From Desulfoglaeba alkanexedens ALDC (GTDB lineage: Bacteria; Desulfobacterota; Syntrophobacteria; Syntrophobacterales; DSM-9756), in the NCBI RefSeq assembly GCF_005377625.1, contig NZ_CP040098.1, positions 62,001 through 126,000 of the forward strand: a DNA stretch of 64,000 nucleotides, in the 5' to 3' direction. The translations under genes and the position numbers were made by a program. Position 1 is the first letter of the stretch, and each line of letters opens with the position of its first letter. Shown here in pieces: positions 26,743 to 35,588 of the stretch. The notes beneath the pieces were generated by a model that was not told the DNA's origin, made no database searches, and saw only the letters and a list, made by a program, of their open reading frames with translations.

Positions 26743-26791
26743 ACAACCGAAAACCGCCAACCGACAACGGATAACTGGCAACCGATAAACA
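26743..26791 (+). repeat. Short degenerate heptamer array
   Basis: Seven consecutive 7-bp units of the form NNAACCG (acaaccg, aaaaccg, ccaaccg, acaacgg, ataactg, gcaaccg, ataaaca). The period matches the much longer heptamer arrays elsewhere in the window, and its position just upstream of a HigA relic matches that of the array at 28354. The rest of 26633-26843 shows no gene. Confidence 0.5.
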
Positions 26792-26843
26792 TTACACTTG
26801 ACATAACACATAAATAAGGAAACTAATTATATAGTATGCAGTA

Positions 26844-26930
26844 CATCCCGGGAAACATTTTGCGGAACAGCTTGAAGAATTATATATGAGTGCAGCCGAA
26901 TTGTCCCGCAAGCTCAAGGTCCCCGCTTGA
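26844..26930 (+). pseudogene. HigA antitoxin N-terminal fragment, copy 1
   Basis: A 28-codon relic reading HPGKHFAEQLEELYMSAAEL, then SRKLKVPA and a stop. This is the start of a HigA/VapI helix-turn-helix antitoxin (PGEHLxEELEELGMS...LARxLxVP), cut before the recognition helix. Repeated at 28500-28586, in each case 17 bp before a coiled-coil protein gene. Confidence 0.65.
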
Positions 26931-26947
26931 CAGGAGGCTGAGTGGTT

Positions 26948-27415
26948 ATGAGCAAGTATCTAACATGGCTTGTAATATGTGTTCTTTTGAGTATAAGTTT
27001 AGATGTCTTTGCAGAGGAAGTGCCTTTCACCCTTGAGGATAGAGACAGGCTTATAAGGGTAGAGGTTAAGTTAGAAGATGTAGACAAGCGGTTTGAGCAG
27101 ATAGACAAGCGGTTTGAACAGATAGATAAGCGCTTTATAGAATTAAGAGAGGATATGAATAAGAGGTTTGACTCCATAGACAAAAGGTTTGAGTCTATAG
27201 AGAAAAGGTTTGATCAGTTGGTAAATATTTTTATAGGAATAGTTGCGGCTTTTGCCGGGATTGTGGCTGTAACCATTGGATTTGCCATCTGGGATAGGAG
27301 GACGGCCTTACGTCCGGTTCTGGAGAGGAGTGAAAGGTGGGAGATGGCGGTAAGAGAATATGCCAAGCAGGAGCCCCGGTTGGCTGAGGTTTTGAAGTCT
27401 TTAGGCTTGATGTAA
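26948..27415 (+). CDS. Coiled-coil membrane protein with heptad repeats, paralogue 1
   Basis: A 155-residue protein with an N-terminal signal (MSKYLTWLVICVLLSISLDV), a coiled coil built from 7-residue repeats of the form DKRFEQI (about three clean copies plus variants such as DKRFESI), a hydrophobic segment (IFIGIVAAFAGIVAVTIGFA) and a ~45-residue soluble tail ending VLKSLGLM. AGGAGG lies 10 nt before ATG 26948. Function unknown. A nearly identical paralogue at 28604 has more repeats; the two differ mainly in the number of 21-bp units. Confidence 0.7.
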   Translation: MSKYLTWLVICVLLSISLDVFAEEVPFTLEDRDRLIRVEVKLEDVDKRFEQIDKRFEQIDKRFIELREDMNKRFDSIDKRFESIEKRFDQLVNIFIGIVAAFAGIVAVTIGFAIWDRRTALRPVLERSERWEMAVREYAKQEPRLAEVLKSLGLM

Positions 27416-27622
27416 GTGGGAAGGTGCATACTCTTTTGATCTACTCGCTCCACGCCTCATGAACGTTCACAGGGAGGCCAATGGATTTTCCCCTCGTTTC
27501 CAAGCTCCAGCTTGGGAAGAAGGCGAAAAAGGGGGGAAAGCCCCCTCTCCCTTGATGGGAGAGGGTTGGGGTATGGGTGATAAAATCAAAAAAATCCCCT
27601 CCCACAAGGGGAGGGGAAACTT
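27416..27622. other. Repeat-filled interval with possible MBL-gene scrap
   Basis: Positions 27422-27462 read KVHTLLIYSLHAS, close in DNA and protein to the HTLSGYSAHAD motif of the MBL gene at 24436, suggesting a tiny fragment of a paralogue. Then follow a half palindrome (27497-27516) and one shortened 111-bp-type unit (27538-27620). No intact gene. Confidence 0.4.
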
Positions 27623-27800
27623 CCCCTTGACAAGCTCCTCTCAACTCGTATCCTGCGGAAAAGCGTTGGTGACGTATTTCACGACATCCAACCATAACCT
27701 CAACGCCAGGTCACGGAAACGACCGGGAAGCATCCGCCGAGGGTTCGGGCGGGGCGATGGGCCCTGTAACCGAGTTGGCGGAGCTGTATCCGGCGGCTTG
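27623..27800. repeat. Dispersed element R3, copy 2
   Basis: About 178 bp matching 40549-40736 closely and 23061-23222 more loosely (GACGTATTTCACGACATCC, GGGCGGGGCGATGGGCCCTG). Its 3' end (GGCTTGTGCAAGT) passes directly into the heptamer array; in copy 3 the same GGCTTCTGCAAGT is followed by unrelated sequence, so it marks the array boundary. Confidence 0.75.
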
Positions 27801-27981
27801 TGCAAGTTGCAAGTTTCAAGTTGCAAGTTTCAAGTTGCAAGTTTCAAGTCGCAAGTTTCAAGTCGCAAGTTTCAAGTCGCAAGTTTCAAGTCGCAAGTTT
27901 CAAGTCGCAAGTTTCAAGTTTCAAGTTGCAAGTTTCAAGTTTCAAGTTGCAAGTTTCAAGTCGCAAGTTTCAAGTCGCAAG
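27801..27981 (+). repeat. Heptamer tandem array, upstream arm of four-helix-bundle locus 1
   Basis: About 26 head-to-tail 7-bp units, mostly CAAGTTT alternating with CAAGTTG or CAAGTCG. No stop codon occurs in the frame leading into the gene at 27990. The array at 28354 carries the same heptamer in inverse orientation (AACTTGC), so the two arms can pair. Confidence 0.9.
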
Positions 27982-27989
27982 GCGGAATT

Positions 27990-28343
27990 GTGGCGCGCTT
28001 CGAGGATCTGGCGGTTTGGAAACGATCTGCCCGCTTGAGTGCCGAGCTCTATAAGGCACTCAGGGACTTGAAAGATTTTGGGTTTCGCGATCAGATTACG
28101 CGGGCGGGGCTCTCGATCCCTTCCAACATTGCCGAAGGTTTTGAACGTGAGTCGGCAAAGGAAACGACCTGTTTTCTGAATTATGCGAAGGGCTCGGCAG
28201 GCGAATTGAGGACTCAGTTGTACATCGCAATGGACATTGGCTACATCGAACGAGAGACAGCCATGGCGTGGATCAGGGAAACAGAAGAAATCTCACGCAT
28301 GCTCCACGGTTTGATGAAAACCATACGAGATCAAAAGAAATGA
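27990..28343 (+). CDS. Four-helix-bundle protein, S23/23S rRNA intervening-sequence family (locus 1)
   Basis: A 117-residue protein from GTG 27990 (AAGGCGG upstream), with the family pattern ARFEDLAVWKRSARLSAELY, DFGFRDQITRAGLSIPSNIAEGF, and CFLNYAKGSAGELRTQLYIA. Members occur as insertions in 23S rRNA genes of some bacteria and, more often, as free genes; the related Avd protein of diversity-generating retroelements is a nucleic-acid-binding pentamer. No reverse transcriptase is in the window. The gene is enclosed by oppositely oriented heptamer arrays. The frame is open upstream through the whole array to 27459, so a longer read-through product is possible. Confidence 0.85.
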   Translation: MARFEDLAVWKRSARLSAELYKALRDLKDFGFRDQITRAGLSIPSNIAEGFERESAKETTCFLNYAKGSAGELRTQLYIAMDIGYIERETAMAWIRETEEISRMLHGLMKTIRDQKK

Positions 28344-28353
28344 CTATCGACCC

Positions 28354-28491
28354 CTTGCAACTTGCAACTTGCCTCTTGCAACTTGCCTCTTGCAACTTGC
28401 CTCTTGCAACTTGCCTCTTGCAACTTGCCTCTTGCAACTTGCAACTTGCAACTTGCAACTTGTAACTTGTAACTTGTAACTTGTAACTTGT
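28354..28491 (-). repeat. Heptamer tandem array, downstream (inverted) arm of locus 1
   Basis: About 20 units of 7 bp (AACTTGC, CCTCTTGC-derived, and AACTTGT toward the end), the reverse complement of the units at 27801-27981. Begins 10 bp after the four-helix-bundle stop and ends 8 bp before the second HigA fragment. Confidence 0.9.
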
Positions 28492-28499
28492 CAGTAGTG

Positions 28500-28586
28500 G
28501 ATCCCGGGAAGCATCTTGCGGAACAGCTTGAAGAATTAAATATGAGTGCAGCCGAATTGTCCCGGAAGCTCAAGGTCCGCGCTTGA
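28500..28586 (+). pseudogene. HigA antitoxin N-terminal fragment, copy 2
   Basis: Reads DPGKHLAEQLEELNMSAAEL, then SRKLKVRA and stop; near-identical to the relic at 26844. It keeps the same 17-bp spacing to the coiled-coil gene, so the HigA relic plus coiled-coil gene was duplicated as a block. Confidence 0.65.
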
Positions 28587-28603
28587 CAGGATGCTGAGTG
28601 GTT

Positions 28604-29113
28604 ATGAGCAAGTATCTAACATGGGTAGCAATATGTGTTCTTTTGAGTATAAGCTTAGATGTCTTTGCAGAGGAAGTGCCTTTCACCCTTGAGGATAGAG
28701 ATAGGCTTATAAGGGTAGAGGTTAAGTTAGAAGATGTAGACAAGCGGTTTGAGCAGATAGACAAGCGGTTTGAGCAGATAGACAAGCGGTTTGAGCAGAT
28801 AGATAAGCGGTTTGAGCAGATAGATAAGCGGTTTGAGCAGATAGATAAGCGGTTCGAACAGGTGGATAAGCGGTTTATGGAATTAAGAGAGGATATGAAT
28901 AAGCGGTTTGATCAGTTGATAAATATTTTTATAGGGATAGTTGCGGCTTTTGCCGGGATTGTGGCTGTAACCATTGGGTTTGCCATTTGGGATAGGAGGA
29001 CGGCCCTACGTCCGGTTCTGGAGAGGAGTGAAAGGTGGGAGATGGCGGTAAGAGAATATGCCAAGCAGGAGCCCCGGTTGGCTGAGGTTTTGAAGTCTTT
29101 AGGCTTGATGTAA
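28604..29113 (+). CDS. Coiled-coil membrane protein with heptad repeats, paralogue 2
   Basis: A 169-residue paralogue of the 26948 product with the same signal, hydrophobic segment (IFIGIVAAFAGIVAVTIGFA) and C-terminal tail. The coiled coil is longer: seven or more DKRFEQI-type heptads encoded by near-identical 21-bp units (TTTGAGCAGATAGACAAGCG). The DNA-level identity of the units shows recent expansion, a coding minisatellite. ATG 28604 chosen by analogy with the first copy. Function unknown. Confidence 0.7.
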   Translation: MSKYLTWVAICVLLSISLDVFAEEVPFTLEDRDRLIRVEVKLEDVDKRFEQIDKRFEQIDKRFEQIDKRFEQIDKRFEQIDKRFEQVDKRFMELREDMNKRFDQLINIFIGIVAAFAGIVAVTIGFAIWDRRTALRPVLERSERWEMAVREYAKQEPRLAEVLKSLGLM

Positions 29114-29397
29114 GTGGGTAAGATAATAACCGGTGGAGGTGTGAAAGATATTGCCAAAGAAACCAGCAAAAACACCAACGTCCCCTAAGTCTAAGACGGA
29201 TCAACCAAAGAAACCAGATAGACCAGATATGTCAAATGTGTACACCCGACCCCTTTTGCTTGTGTTTACGTTGGATGCGGATCTTTAAGAACGACATCCA
29301 GGGTGGACCCTCTGAGGTAGATGCAGATGGCCTTGAAGCAGCAAGCGCATCAGCTCCGTTTCCCCTCGTTCCCAAGCCAGAGCTGCGGAACGAGGGG
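29114..29397. repeat. Intergenic repeats: 9-bp-period tract and degenerate 90-bp element
   Basis: Positions 29200-29246 show a loose 9-bp periodicity (aaagaaacc, agatagacc, agatatgtc) also seen at 30430-30475. The 90-bp element follows (29273-29363) with a degraded 24-bp palindrome. No gene. Confidence 0.5.
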
Positions 29398-29422
29398 AAC
29401 TTGCAACTTGCAACTTGTAACT
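29398..29422 (-). repeat. Short solo heptamer array
   Basis: Three to four AACTTGC/AACTTGT units joined directly to a holin fragment. Same heptamer family and orientation as the downstream arm of locus 1. Confidence 0.7.
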
Positions 29423-29429
29423 TTCGGTC

Positions 29430-29480
29430 GGCATTGCGGGGCTTAGAACCTATGATAAGCAAAAGGGGCTGACGAAGTGA
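29430..29480 (+). pseudogene. Holin C-terminal fragment
   Basis: Reads GIAGLRTYDKQKGLTK-stop, matching the end of the complete holin at 34350-34745; the ~80 bp after the stop (AACGTCGCAGGCGCCTTGA) also match. Only the tail survives beyond the heptamers. Nothing further is seen between 29560 and 29790. Confidence 0.7.
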
Positions 29481-29793
29481 GCGCCCCGCTCCCCGTGGTC
29501 AGTCTTGAATGTGGAACGTCGCAGGCGCCTTGAACGCCGCAAAGCGGCCATTTCGGGGTCAAAAAGGGGCTTCTAAGGTCGATTTTGGGCCTGTTTTGTG
29601 GTTTAACGATCCGTAATAATAATTAATTTAGTGGTCCGACCCAAAGGGGGCCCAGCTTCACGCAAGAAGCTTATAATTTTATGGACGTCCCCCATTCGTC
29701 GCTTGATTTCTAACCACCAAGTATATTAGAATATAACTATAATAAAAGATTTTATTTCTGATCCTGGTACCAATTGAGGGAGGTAGACTTTCC

Positions 29794-30048
29794 ATGAGTA
29801 GAATGTTTAAAGTCCCATTAATTTTAGAGCCACAAAAAGAAGGTGGATGGACAGTGACAAGTCCTATTCTCCCAGAATTAGTAACTGAGGTCGACGACCT
29901 TAAACATATTGATGAAGTTGTCAGGGACGCTATTAATGCAGTGATGGAACTATATGAGGACACGGGTAAAGCGTTTCCTTCTGGCTTGATAGCAGACGAT
30001 ATAAACTCTCCGGTTTGGTTTGAATCACTAATTTCTGCTGATTCATGA
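29794..30048 (+). CDS. hicB: HicB-family antitoxin
   Basis: An 84-residue antitoxin with the partial RNase H-like HicB fold: FKVPLILEPQKEGGWTVTSP, then ILPELVTEVDDL and a helix DEVVRDAINAVMELYEDTGK. GAGGGAGG is upstream of ATG 29794. It overlaps hicA by 4 bp (ATGA). HicB binds and inhibits HicA; many HicB proteins also carry a DNA-binding domain, which this short form lacks. Confidence 0.85.
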   Translation: MSRMFKVPLILEPQKEGGWTVTSPILPELVTEVDDLKHIDEVVRDAINAVMELYEDTGKAFPSGLIADDINSPVWFESLISADS

Positions 30049-30260
30049 ACTATCGAGAGCTGACTAAAAAGCTTCGGACTCTTGGTTGTCATGAAATTCC
30101 CCGTCGAGGTGGAGGTTCACATCTAAAGTGGCTTAATCCCGCTACCGGAAAAGGAACTGTAATTCCGGATTGGGGCAATAAGGATCTTAAACAAGGGACG
30201 ATTCGACGGATACTGAAACAGTTAGGAATAGACCTGGGGAATGTTGGAAACATGTTATAA
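30045..30260 (+). CDS. hicA: HicA-family mRNA interferase toxin
   Basis: A 71-residue double-stranded-RNA-binding-fold toxin. The catalytic-histidine motif is intact in PRRGGGSHLKWLNP, preceded by the typical YRELTKKLRTLGC N terminus and followed by TVIPDWGNKDLKQGTIRRIL. HicA cleaves mRNA and tmRNA independently of translation; hicB is immediately upstream. Confidence 0.88.
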   Translation: MNYRELTKKLRTLGCHEIPRRGGGSHLKWLNPATGKGTVIPDWGNKDLKQGTIRRILKQLGIDLGNVGNML

Positions 30261-31460
<1,200 letters not shown>

Positions 31461-31479
31461 AGGGGGGAAAGCTCCCTCT

Positions 31480-31825
31480 CCCTTGAAAGCCCCCTCTCCC
31501 TTGATGGGAGAGGGTTGGGGTGAGGGTGACAAAATCAATGCATGTCGATCACTTACATCCCCCTCCCCTTAATCCCCTCCCACGAGGGGAGGGGAAAATG
31601 CTCCCTCTCCCTTGATGGGAGAGGGTTGGGGTGAGGGTGACAAAATCAATGCATGTCGATCACTTACATCCCCCTCCCCTTAATCCCCTCCCACGAGGGG
31701 AGGGGAAAATGCTCCCTCTCCCTTGATGGGAGAGGGTTGGGGTGAGGGTGACAAAATCAATGCATGTCGATCACTTACATCCCCCTCCCCTTAATCCCCT
31801 CCCACAAGGGGAGGGGAAATAGAAT
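31480..31825. repeat. 111-bp double-hairpin tandem array A1
   Basis: Three units with an exact 111-bp period (31601 to 31712 by the CTCCCTCTCCC start). Each has hairpin 1 (CCCTCTCCC-TTGAT-GGGAGAGGG), a spacer with GTGACAAAATCAATGCATGT, and hairpin 2 (CCCCTCCC ... GGGGAGGGG). Spacers are the same in every unit, unlike CRISPR. Confidence 0.9.
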
Positions 31826-31866
31826 TTAGCATCAAATACCAGGTCTATTGTTTTCTACGCTACCAA

Positions 31867-31905
31867 TGGATTTTGAGACCGCCTTCAGAAAGGTTATCGA
31901 GCAAG
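31867..31905 (+). pseudogene. Endolysin 5' remnant
   Basis: Reads MDFETAFRKVIEQG, identical at the start to the endolysins at 33547 and 41558, then departs into other sequence after 12 codons. The same upstream sequence (TCTATTGTTTTCTACGCTAC) precedes all three. Confidence 0.8.
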
Positions 31906-32035
31906 GGATAGAAAGATAGCGCGTTTCAGGCCAATAAACAAGAGGATTAATCATTAGCTTTGTAGTAGAATGGGTTGGACGGATCGACGACAAGTTATGT
32001 TACCTTCGGTTTAAGAAAGCTTGAGGGGAGTTAAG

Positions 32036-32332
32036 ATGGCTGAAATCAAATTTAAATCAGATGTGCCGGATAAAGCCACCGAGATTTTGACAGAAGCTTT
32101 GGAAACTGAATCGTTGCGGTTGGAATATAGCCTGAGGCTTGCAAAAGAGCGACTATCGAGATTCGAAAAAAAGTACAATGTTTCGTCGGAAAAGTTCATC
32201 AATGAGTGGACTGCTGAAGATCTGGAAGGAAAAGATTTGGAATATGTTGAATGGGCTGGAGAATATCATCTTTCAATGCGATTAAATGAACGATTGGATG
32301 TATTGAAGAGTATTCATCATGTCTCTACCTGA
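32036..32332 (+). CDS. Antitoxin-like partner of TumE
   Basis: A 98-residue acidic, helical protein from ATG 32036 (GAGGGGAG upstream): MAEIKFKSDVPDKATEILTE and a central RLEYSLRLAKERLSRFEKKY helix. I do not recognise a domain. Its position immediately upstream of, and 14-bp overlap with, a TumE-family toxin gene indicates the antitoxin role. AT-rich compared with the core genes. Confidence 0.6.
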   Translation: MAEIKFKSDVPDKATEILTEALETESLRLEYSLRLAKERLSRFEKKYNVSSEKFINEWTAEDLEGKDLEYVEWAGEYHLSMRLNERLDVLKSIHHVST

Positions 32333-32696
32333 TTATTTGAAGGCCTTTCGCCGAGCTGTGGGAAAAATCAACGATTTTGGATTTGCTGAATCCATAGATA
32401 TCAGGGAAGAGATAAGGGCTTCAAAACAGGCTGTTATTGATGCGAAAATTGTTCTGGTCGATGGATCTGTTTTGTATATCAATGAGTTTATTGATGCAAA
32501 ATACACAGTCGAAAAGTTAACTTACGCTTACCAATACCAGAATAAAAAAGGGAAGCTGATATTCCGCTATGATAACGCCAGACACAGCCCGGCATTGGGA
32601 TTTGATGACCATAAACATCTTTCTGAAGGGGGTATAGTACAGGTTTGCACGCCGGACATATGCGATGTGGTGGACGAGGTGATAGGCCGCATATAA
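32319..32696 (+). CDS. TumE-family toxin (DUF6516)
   Basis: A 125-residue protein matching the TumE/DUF6516 pattern: IDIREEIRASKQAVIDAKIV with LVDGSVLYINEFID, then KLTYAYQYQNKKGKLIFRYD and NARHSPALGFDDHKHLSEGG. The YDNAxHxP...HKH block is the family hallmark. TumE proteins are toxins of type II modules; the molecular target is not settled. Start overlaps the upstream partner. Confidence 0.75.
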   Translation: MSLPDYLKAFRRAVGKINDFGFAESIDIREEIRASKQAVIDAKIVLVDGSVLYINEFIDAKYTVEKLTYAYQYQNKKGKLIFRYDNARHSPALGFDDHKHLSEGGIVQVCTPDICDVVDEVIGRI

Positions 32697-32781
32697 CGCG
32701 ACCTTTATCAGCTTGAAAACAAAGAGTGGTATTTTAAGACCCGACCCCAGAACTCTTTCATCTGCCGATCTTTTGCTTCTT

Positions 32782-32869
32782 GTTCCCAAGCTCCAGCTTG
32801 GGAACACAACTGTGGAGAAGCTCCAGCTTCGGTTCCCATGAGGCCGTTCCCAAGCCAGAGCTTCGAAAC
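32782..32869. repeat. Composite palindromic repeat
   Basis: Two GTTCCCAAGCTCCAGCTTGG-type palindromes (the second degraded) with the standard 40-bp linker, as at 19511-19598 and in the same orientation. Confidence 0.7.
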
Positions 32870-32877
32870 GAGGGGAA

Positions 32878-33510
32878 AGCTCCCTCTCCCTTGGTGGGAG
32901 AGGGCTGGGGAGAGGGTGACAAAATCAATGCATGTCGTTCACCTACATCCCCCTCCCCTTAATCCCCTCCCACGAGGGGAGGGGAAAGCCCCCTCTCCCT
33001 TGATGGGAGAGGGCTGGGGTGAGGGTGACAAAATCAATGCATGTCGTTCACCTACATCCCCCTCCCCTTAATCCCCTCCCACGAGGGGAGGGGAAAATGC
33101 TCCCTCTCCCTTGATGGGAGAGGGCTGGGGTGAGGGTGACAAAATCAATGCATGTCGTTCACCTACATCCCCCTCCCCTTAATCCCCTCCCACGAGGGGA
33201 GGGGAAAATGCTCCCTCTCCCTTGATGGGAGAGGGCTGGATGGGAGATGGCTGGGGTGAGGGTGACAAAATCAATGCATGTCGATCACTTACATCCCCCT
33301 CCCTTTAATCCCCTCCCACGAGGGGAGGGGAAAATGCCCCCTCTCCCTTGATGGGAGAGGGTTGGGGTGAGGGTGACAAAATCAATGCATGTCGTTCACC
33401 TACATCCCCCTCCCCTTAATCCCCTCCCACGAGGGGAGGGGAAAATGCTCCCTCTCCCTTGATGGGAGAGGGCTGGGGTGAGGGTGACAAAATCAAAAAA
33501 TCCCCCTCAC
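32878..33510. repeat. 111-bp double-hairpin tandem array A2
   Basis: About six units of the 111-bp repeat, one with an internal 15-bp partial duplication (GGGAGATGGCTGG, 33241-33253). The last unit lacks hairpin 2 and leads directly into the endolysin leader. Units differ at GTCGTTCACC versus GTCGATCACT, so two sequence subtypes are mixed. Confidence 0.9.
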
Positions 33511-33546
33511 CCTCCCCTATTACGTCTATTGTTTTCTACGCTACCA

Positions 33547-34041
33547 ATGGATTTTGAGACCGCCTTCAGAAAGGTCATCGCGCTCGAGGGAGGCTTTCGG
33601 CTGCACCAAAACGCAACCGAAAGCGATGCAACCTATGCGGGCATCTACCGCAAGGCCCATCCATCCTGGGAGGGATGGGACTACATCGACAAGGGGGCCA
33701 CTCCGCCCACCGAGCTTGTGAGAGGCTTTTATAAAACCCATTACTGGCATGTCTTTGAAGGCATCGATGAAGATAAACGCTACATCCTCTATGAGTTTGC
33801 CGTCAACGCGGGGATCAAGAAGGCAACCAAGATCGCCCAGGTTGTCGCAGGCACCGTCCCCGATGGGATTATCGGCCCCAAAACCATCGCAGCCGTAAAC
33901 CGCATGGATACCGAGCTTTTTATCGCTCAATATACGATCGCCCGGATCAAGCACTACCTCGATCTGGCCAACAGCGATCCAAAACGCTACGCGATATACC
34001 TTCGCGGCTGGCTGAACAGGACTATGGAGGCGCTGACATGA
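33547..34041 (+). CDS. Phage-type endolysin, glycoside hydrolase family 108 (copy 1)
   Basis: A 164-residue lysozyme-like protein of the ZliS/GH108 kind. Catalytic glutamate E14 lies in VIALEGGFRLH; a DKGATPPTELVRGFYKTHYW region and the C-terminal GTVPDGIIGPKTIAAVN peptidoglycan-binding-like helix pair follow. It cleaves the glycan backbone of peptidoglycan. The 3' end overlaps a 4-bp ATGA with the start of a holin gene, the normal phage or gene-transfer-agent lysis order. ATG 33547 is chosen because all three copies share it. Confidence 0.85.
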   Translation: MDFETAFRKVIALEGGFRLHQNATESDATYAGIYRKAHPSWEGWDYIDKGATPPTELVRGFYKTHYWHVFEGIDEDKRYILYEFAVNAGIKKATKIAQVVAGTVPDGIIGPKTIAAVNRMDTELFIAQYTIARIKHYLDLANSDPKRYAIYLRGWLNRTMEALT

Positions 34042-34094
34042 TCAATATTCTTGGTACTCTAGGTGCAGGCGGCATAGGATCAATCATCTTGTAA
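34038..34094 (+). pseudogene. Holin 5' fragment ending in heptamer array
   Basis: Reads MINILGTLGAGGIGSIIL then stops at TAA inside the first AACTTGT units. Identical to the fragment at 42049. It resembles the N terminus of the intact holin at 34350 (MNSFGIGSVIDGVGRI). Confidence 0.7.
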
Positions 34095-34307
34095 CTTGTA
34101 ACTTGTAACTTGTAACTTGTAACTTGTAACTTGTAACTTGTAGCTTGTAGCTTGTAGCTTGTAGCTTGTAGCTTGTAGCTTGTAGCTTGTAGCTTGTAGC
34201 TTGTAGCTTGTAGCTTGTAGCTTGTAGCTTGTAGCTTGTAGCTTGTAGCTTGTAGCTTGTAGCTTGTAACTTGTAACTTGTAACTTGTAGCTTGTAGCTT
34301 GTAGCTT
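34088..34307 (-). repeat. Solo heptamer array in the holin region
   Basis: About 31 units of 7 bp, AACTTGT at both ends and AGCTTGT in the middle. To its right are the last codons of another endolysin copy (GWLKRAMEALT) and an intact holin gene, so the array marks a recombination joint between two lysis cassettes. Confidence 0.9.
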
Positions 34308-34349
34308 CTATCTTCGCGGCTGGCTGAAGCGGGCTATGGAGGCGTTGAC

Positions 34350-34745
34350 ATGAACAGCTTCGGGATCGGTAGCGTGATCGACGGCGTCGGCAGGATTGCC
34401 GATGACCTGATCACGACAGATAATGAGCGACTGGAAATTGCCCTCAGAGAAAAGGAGCTCGATACCCAGATCCTCTCCAAGGTTCACGAGACAAACATCG
34501 CCGAGGCGCAGCACAGGACCCTCTTCGTGGCAGGCTGGCGGCCCTTTATCGGATGGGTGAGCGGCCTGGCATTGGTTTATACATTCCTCATCCAGCCGAT
34601 CTTCTTATGGATCAACTCGATCTACAACCTGACCCCCACGCCCCCGCCGCAGCTCAATGACGATATGCTTTTTAACATCGTTCTTGCAATGCTCGGCATT
34701 GCCGGGCTCAGAACGTATGAGAAGCAAAAGGGGCTCACCAAGTGA
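34350..34745 (+). CDS. Holin of the 3TM (gene-transfer-agent) family
   Basis: A 131-residue protein with an amphipathic N-terminal helix region (ERLEIALREKELDTQ), the family motif FVAGWRPFIGWVSGLALVYT, a second hydrophobic segment (FLIQPIFLWI) and a third near the C terminus (FNIVLAMLGIAGLRTY). Such holins let endolysin pass the inner membrane. It overlaps by 4 bp the last codons of a deleted endolysin copy, the original cassette order. Confidence 0.85.
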   Translation: MNSFGIGSVIDGVGRIADDLITTDNERLEIALREKELDTQILSKVHETNIAEAQHRTLFVAGWRPFIGWVSGLALVYTFLIQPIFLWINSIYNLTPTPPPQLNDDMLFNIVLAMLGIAGLRTYEKQKGLTK

Positions 34746-34870
34746 GCGCCGAGCCCCCAGTCGCTATTTTTGAATGTGCAACGTCGCAGGCGCCTTGAGC
34801 GCTGTGAAGCGGCCCTGATAGTGGATAGTTAGAGACGTCCGGCTCTCCGCTCTGACCACAGGACCAAAAC

Positions 34871-35588
34871 ATGGCAAAAGAATCGAACGACTCTTCCAAA
34901 GGCGAGCACATCCTCATCCTCGGCGGCGACGGCTATCTCGGCTGGCCCACGGCCATGTACTTCTCTCAGCGCGGCTACCAGGTGACGGTGGTGGACAACT
35001 ACTTCCGGCGTAACGCCTGCACCGAGCTGGACGTGGGCATGCTCTACCCGGTGCCGACCCTGGTGCAGCGCGCCAAGATCTGGCACCAGCTCACCGGCAA
35101 GGAAATCAAGGTGCTCATCGGGGATCTCACCGACCCGGAGGTCATGCGCTCGTTGTTCAAGGGCGATGTCGCCTACACCTGGGCGGTGGACGGCAAGTTC
35201 AGCGGCATCCCGGAGACGGTGATCCACTACGCCGAGCAGCCTTCGGCGCCGTATTCGCTCATCAACTACAAGTACGCCAAGATCACGGTGGCCAACAACC
35301 TGCTGATCACCAACAACCTGGTGTGGGCCCTGCGCGATTTCTCCCGCGACACCCACGTGGTCCACATCGGCACCATGGGCGAGTACGGCACACCCAAGAT
35401 CGACATCCCCGAGGGGTGGATCGAGATCGAGAAAAACGGCCGCAGCGACCGGTTCCTCTTTCCGCGCCAGGCCAGCAGCCTTTACCACACCACCAAGATC
35501 ATGGACACGGACCTGTTCTGGTTCGGCGTGCGCATGTGGGACCTGCGGGTCACCGACCTGATGCAGGGCCCGGTCTACGGCATAGAGA
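34871..35588 (+). pseudogene. SqdB-like NAD-dependent epimerase, truncated by heptamer array
   Basis: About 239 residues of a UDP-sulfoquinovose-synthase-like short-chain dehydrogenase: ILILGGDGYLGWPTAMYFSQ (NAD loop), NYFRRNACTELDVGML, HYAEQPSAPYSLI, GTMGEYGTPKIDIPEGWIE, and catalytic YHTTK. It ends at MQGPVYGIETEV where intact proteins continue for ~150 more residues. The reading frame does not stop there but continues through the repeat array into the four-helix-bundle gene. No matching 3' half is seen downstream. Either deleted or moved by recombination. Confidence 0.85.

Noticed and set aside
27990..28343. Locus 1 as a diversity-generating retroelement (Avd-like protein plus repeats)
   Set aside because: No reverse transcriptase, no template/variable repeat pair, and the repeats are 7-bp tandem units; only the protein fold is shared.
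32878..33510. 111-bp arrays as a CRISPR locus
   Set aside because: The sequence between hairpins is the same in every unit, there are no variable spacers, the unit is too long, and no cas gene is present.
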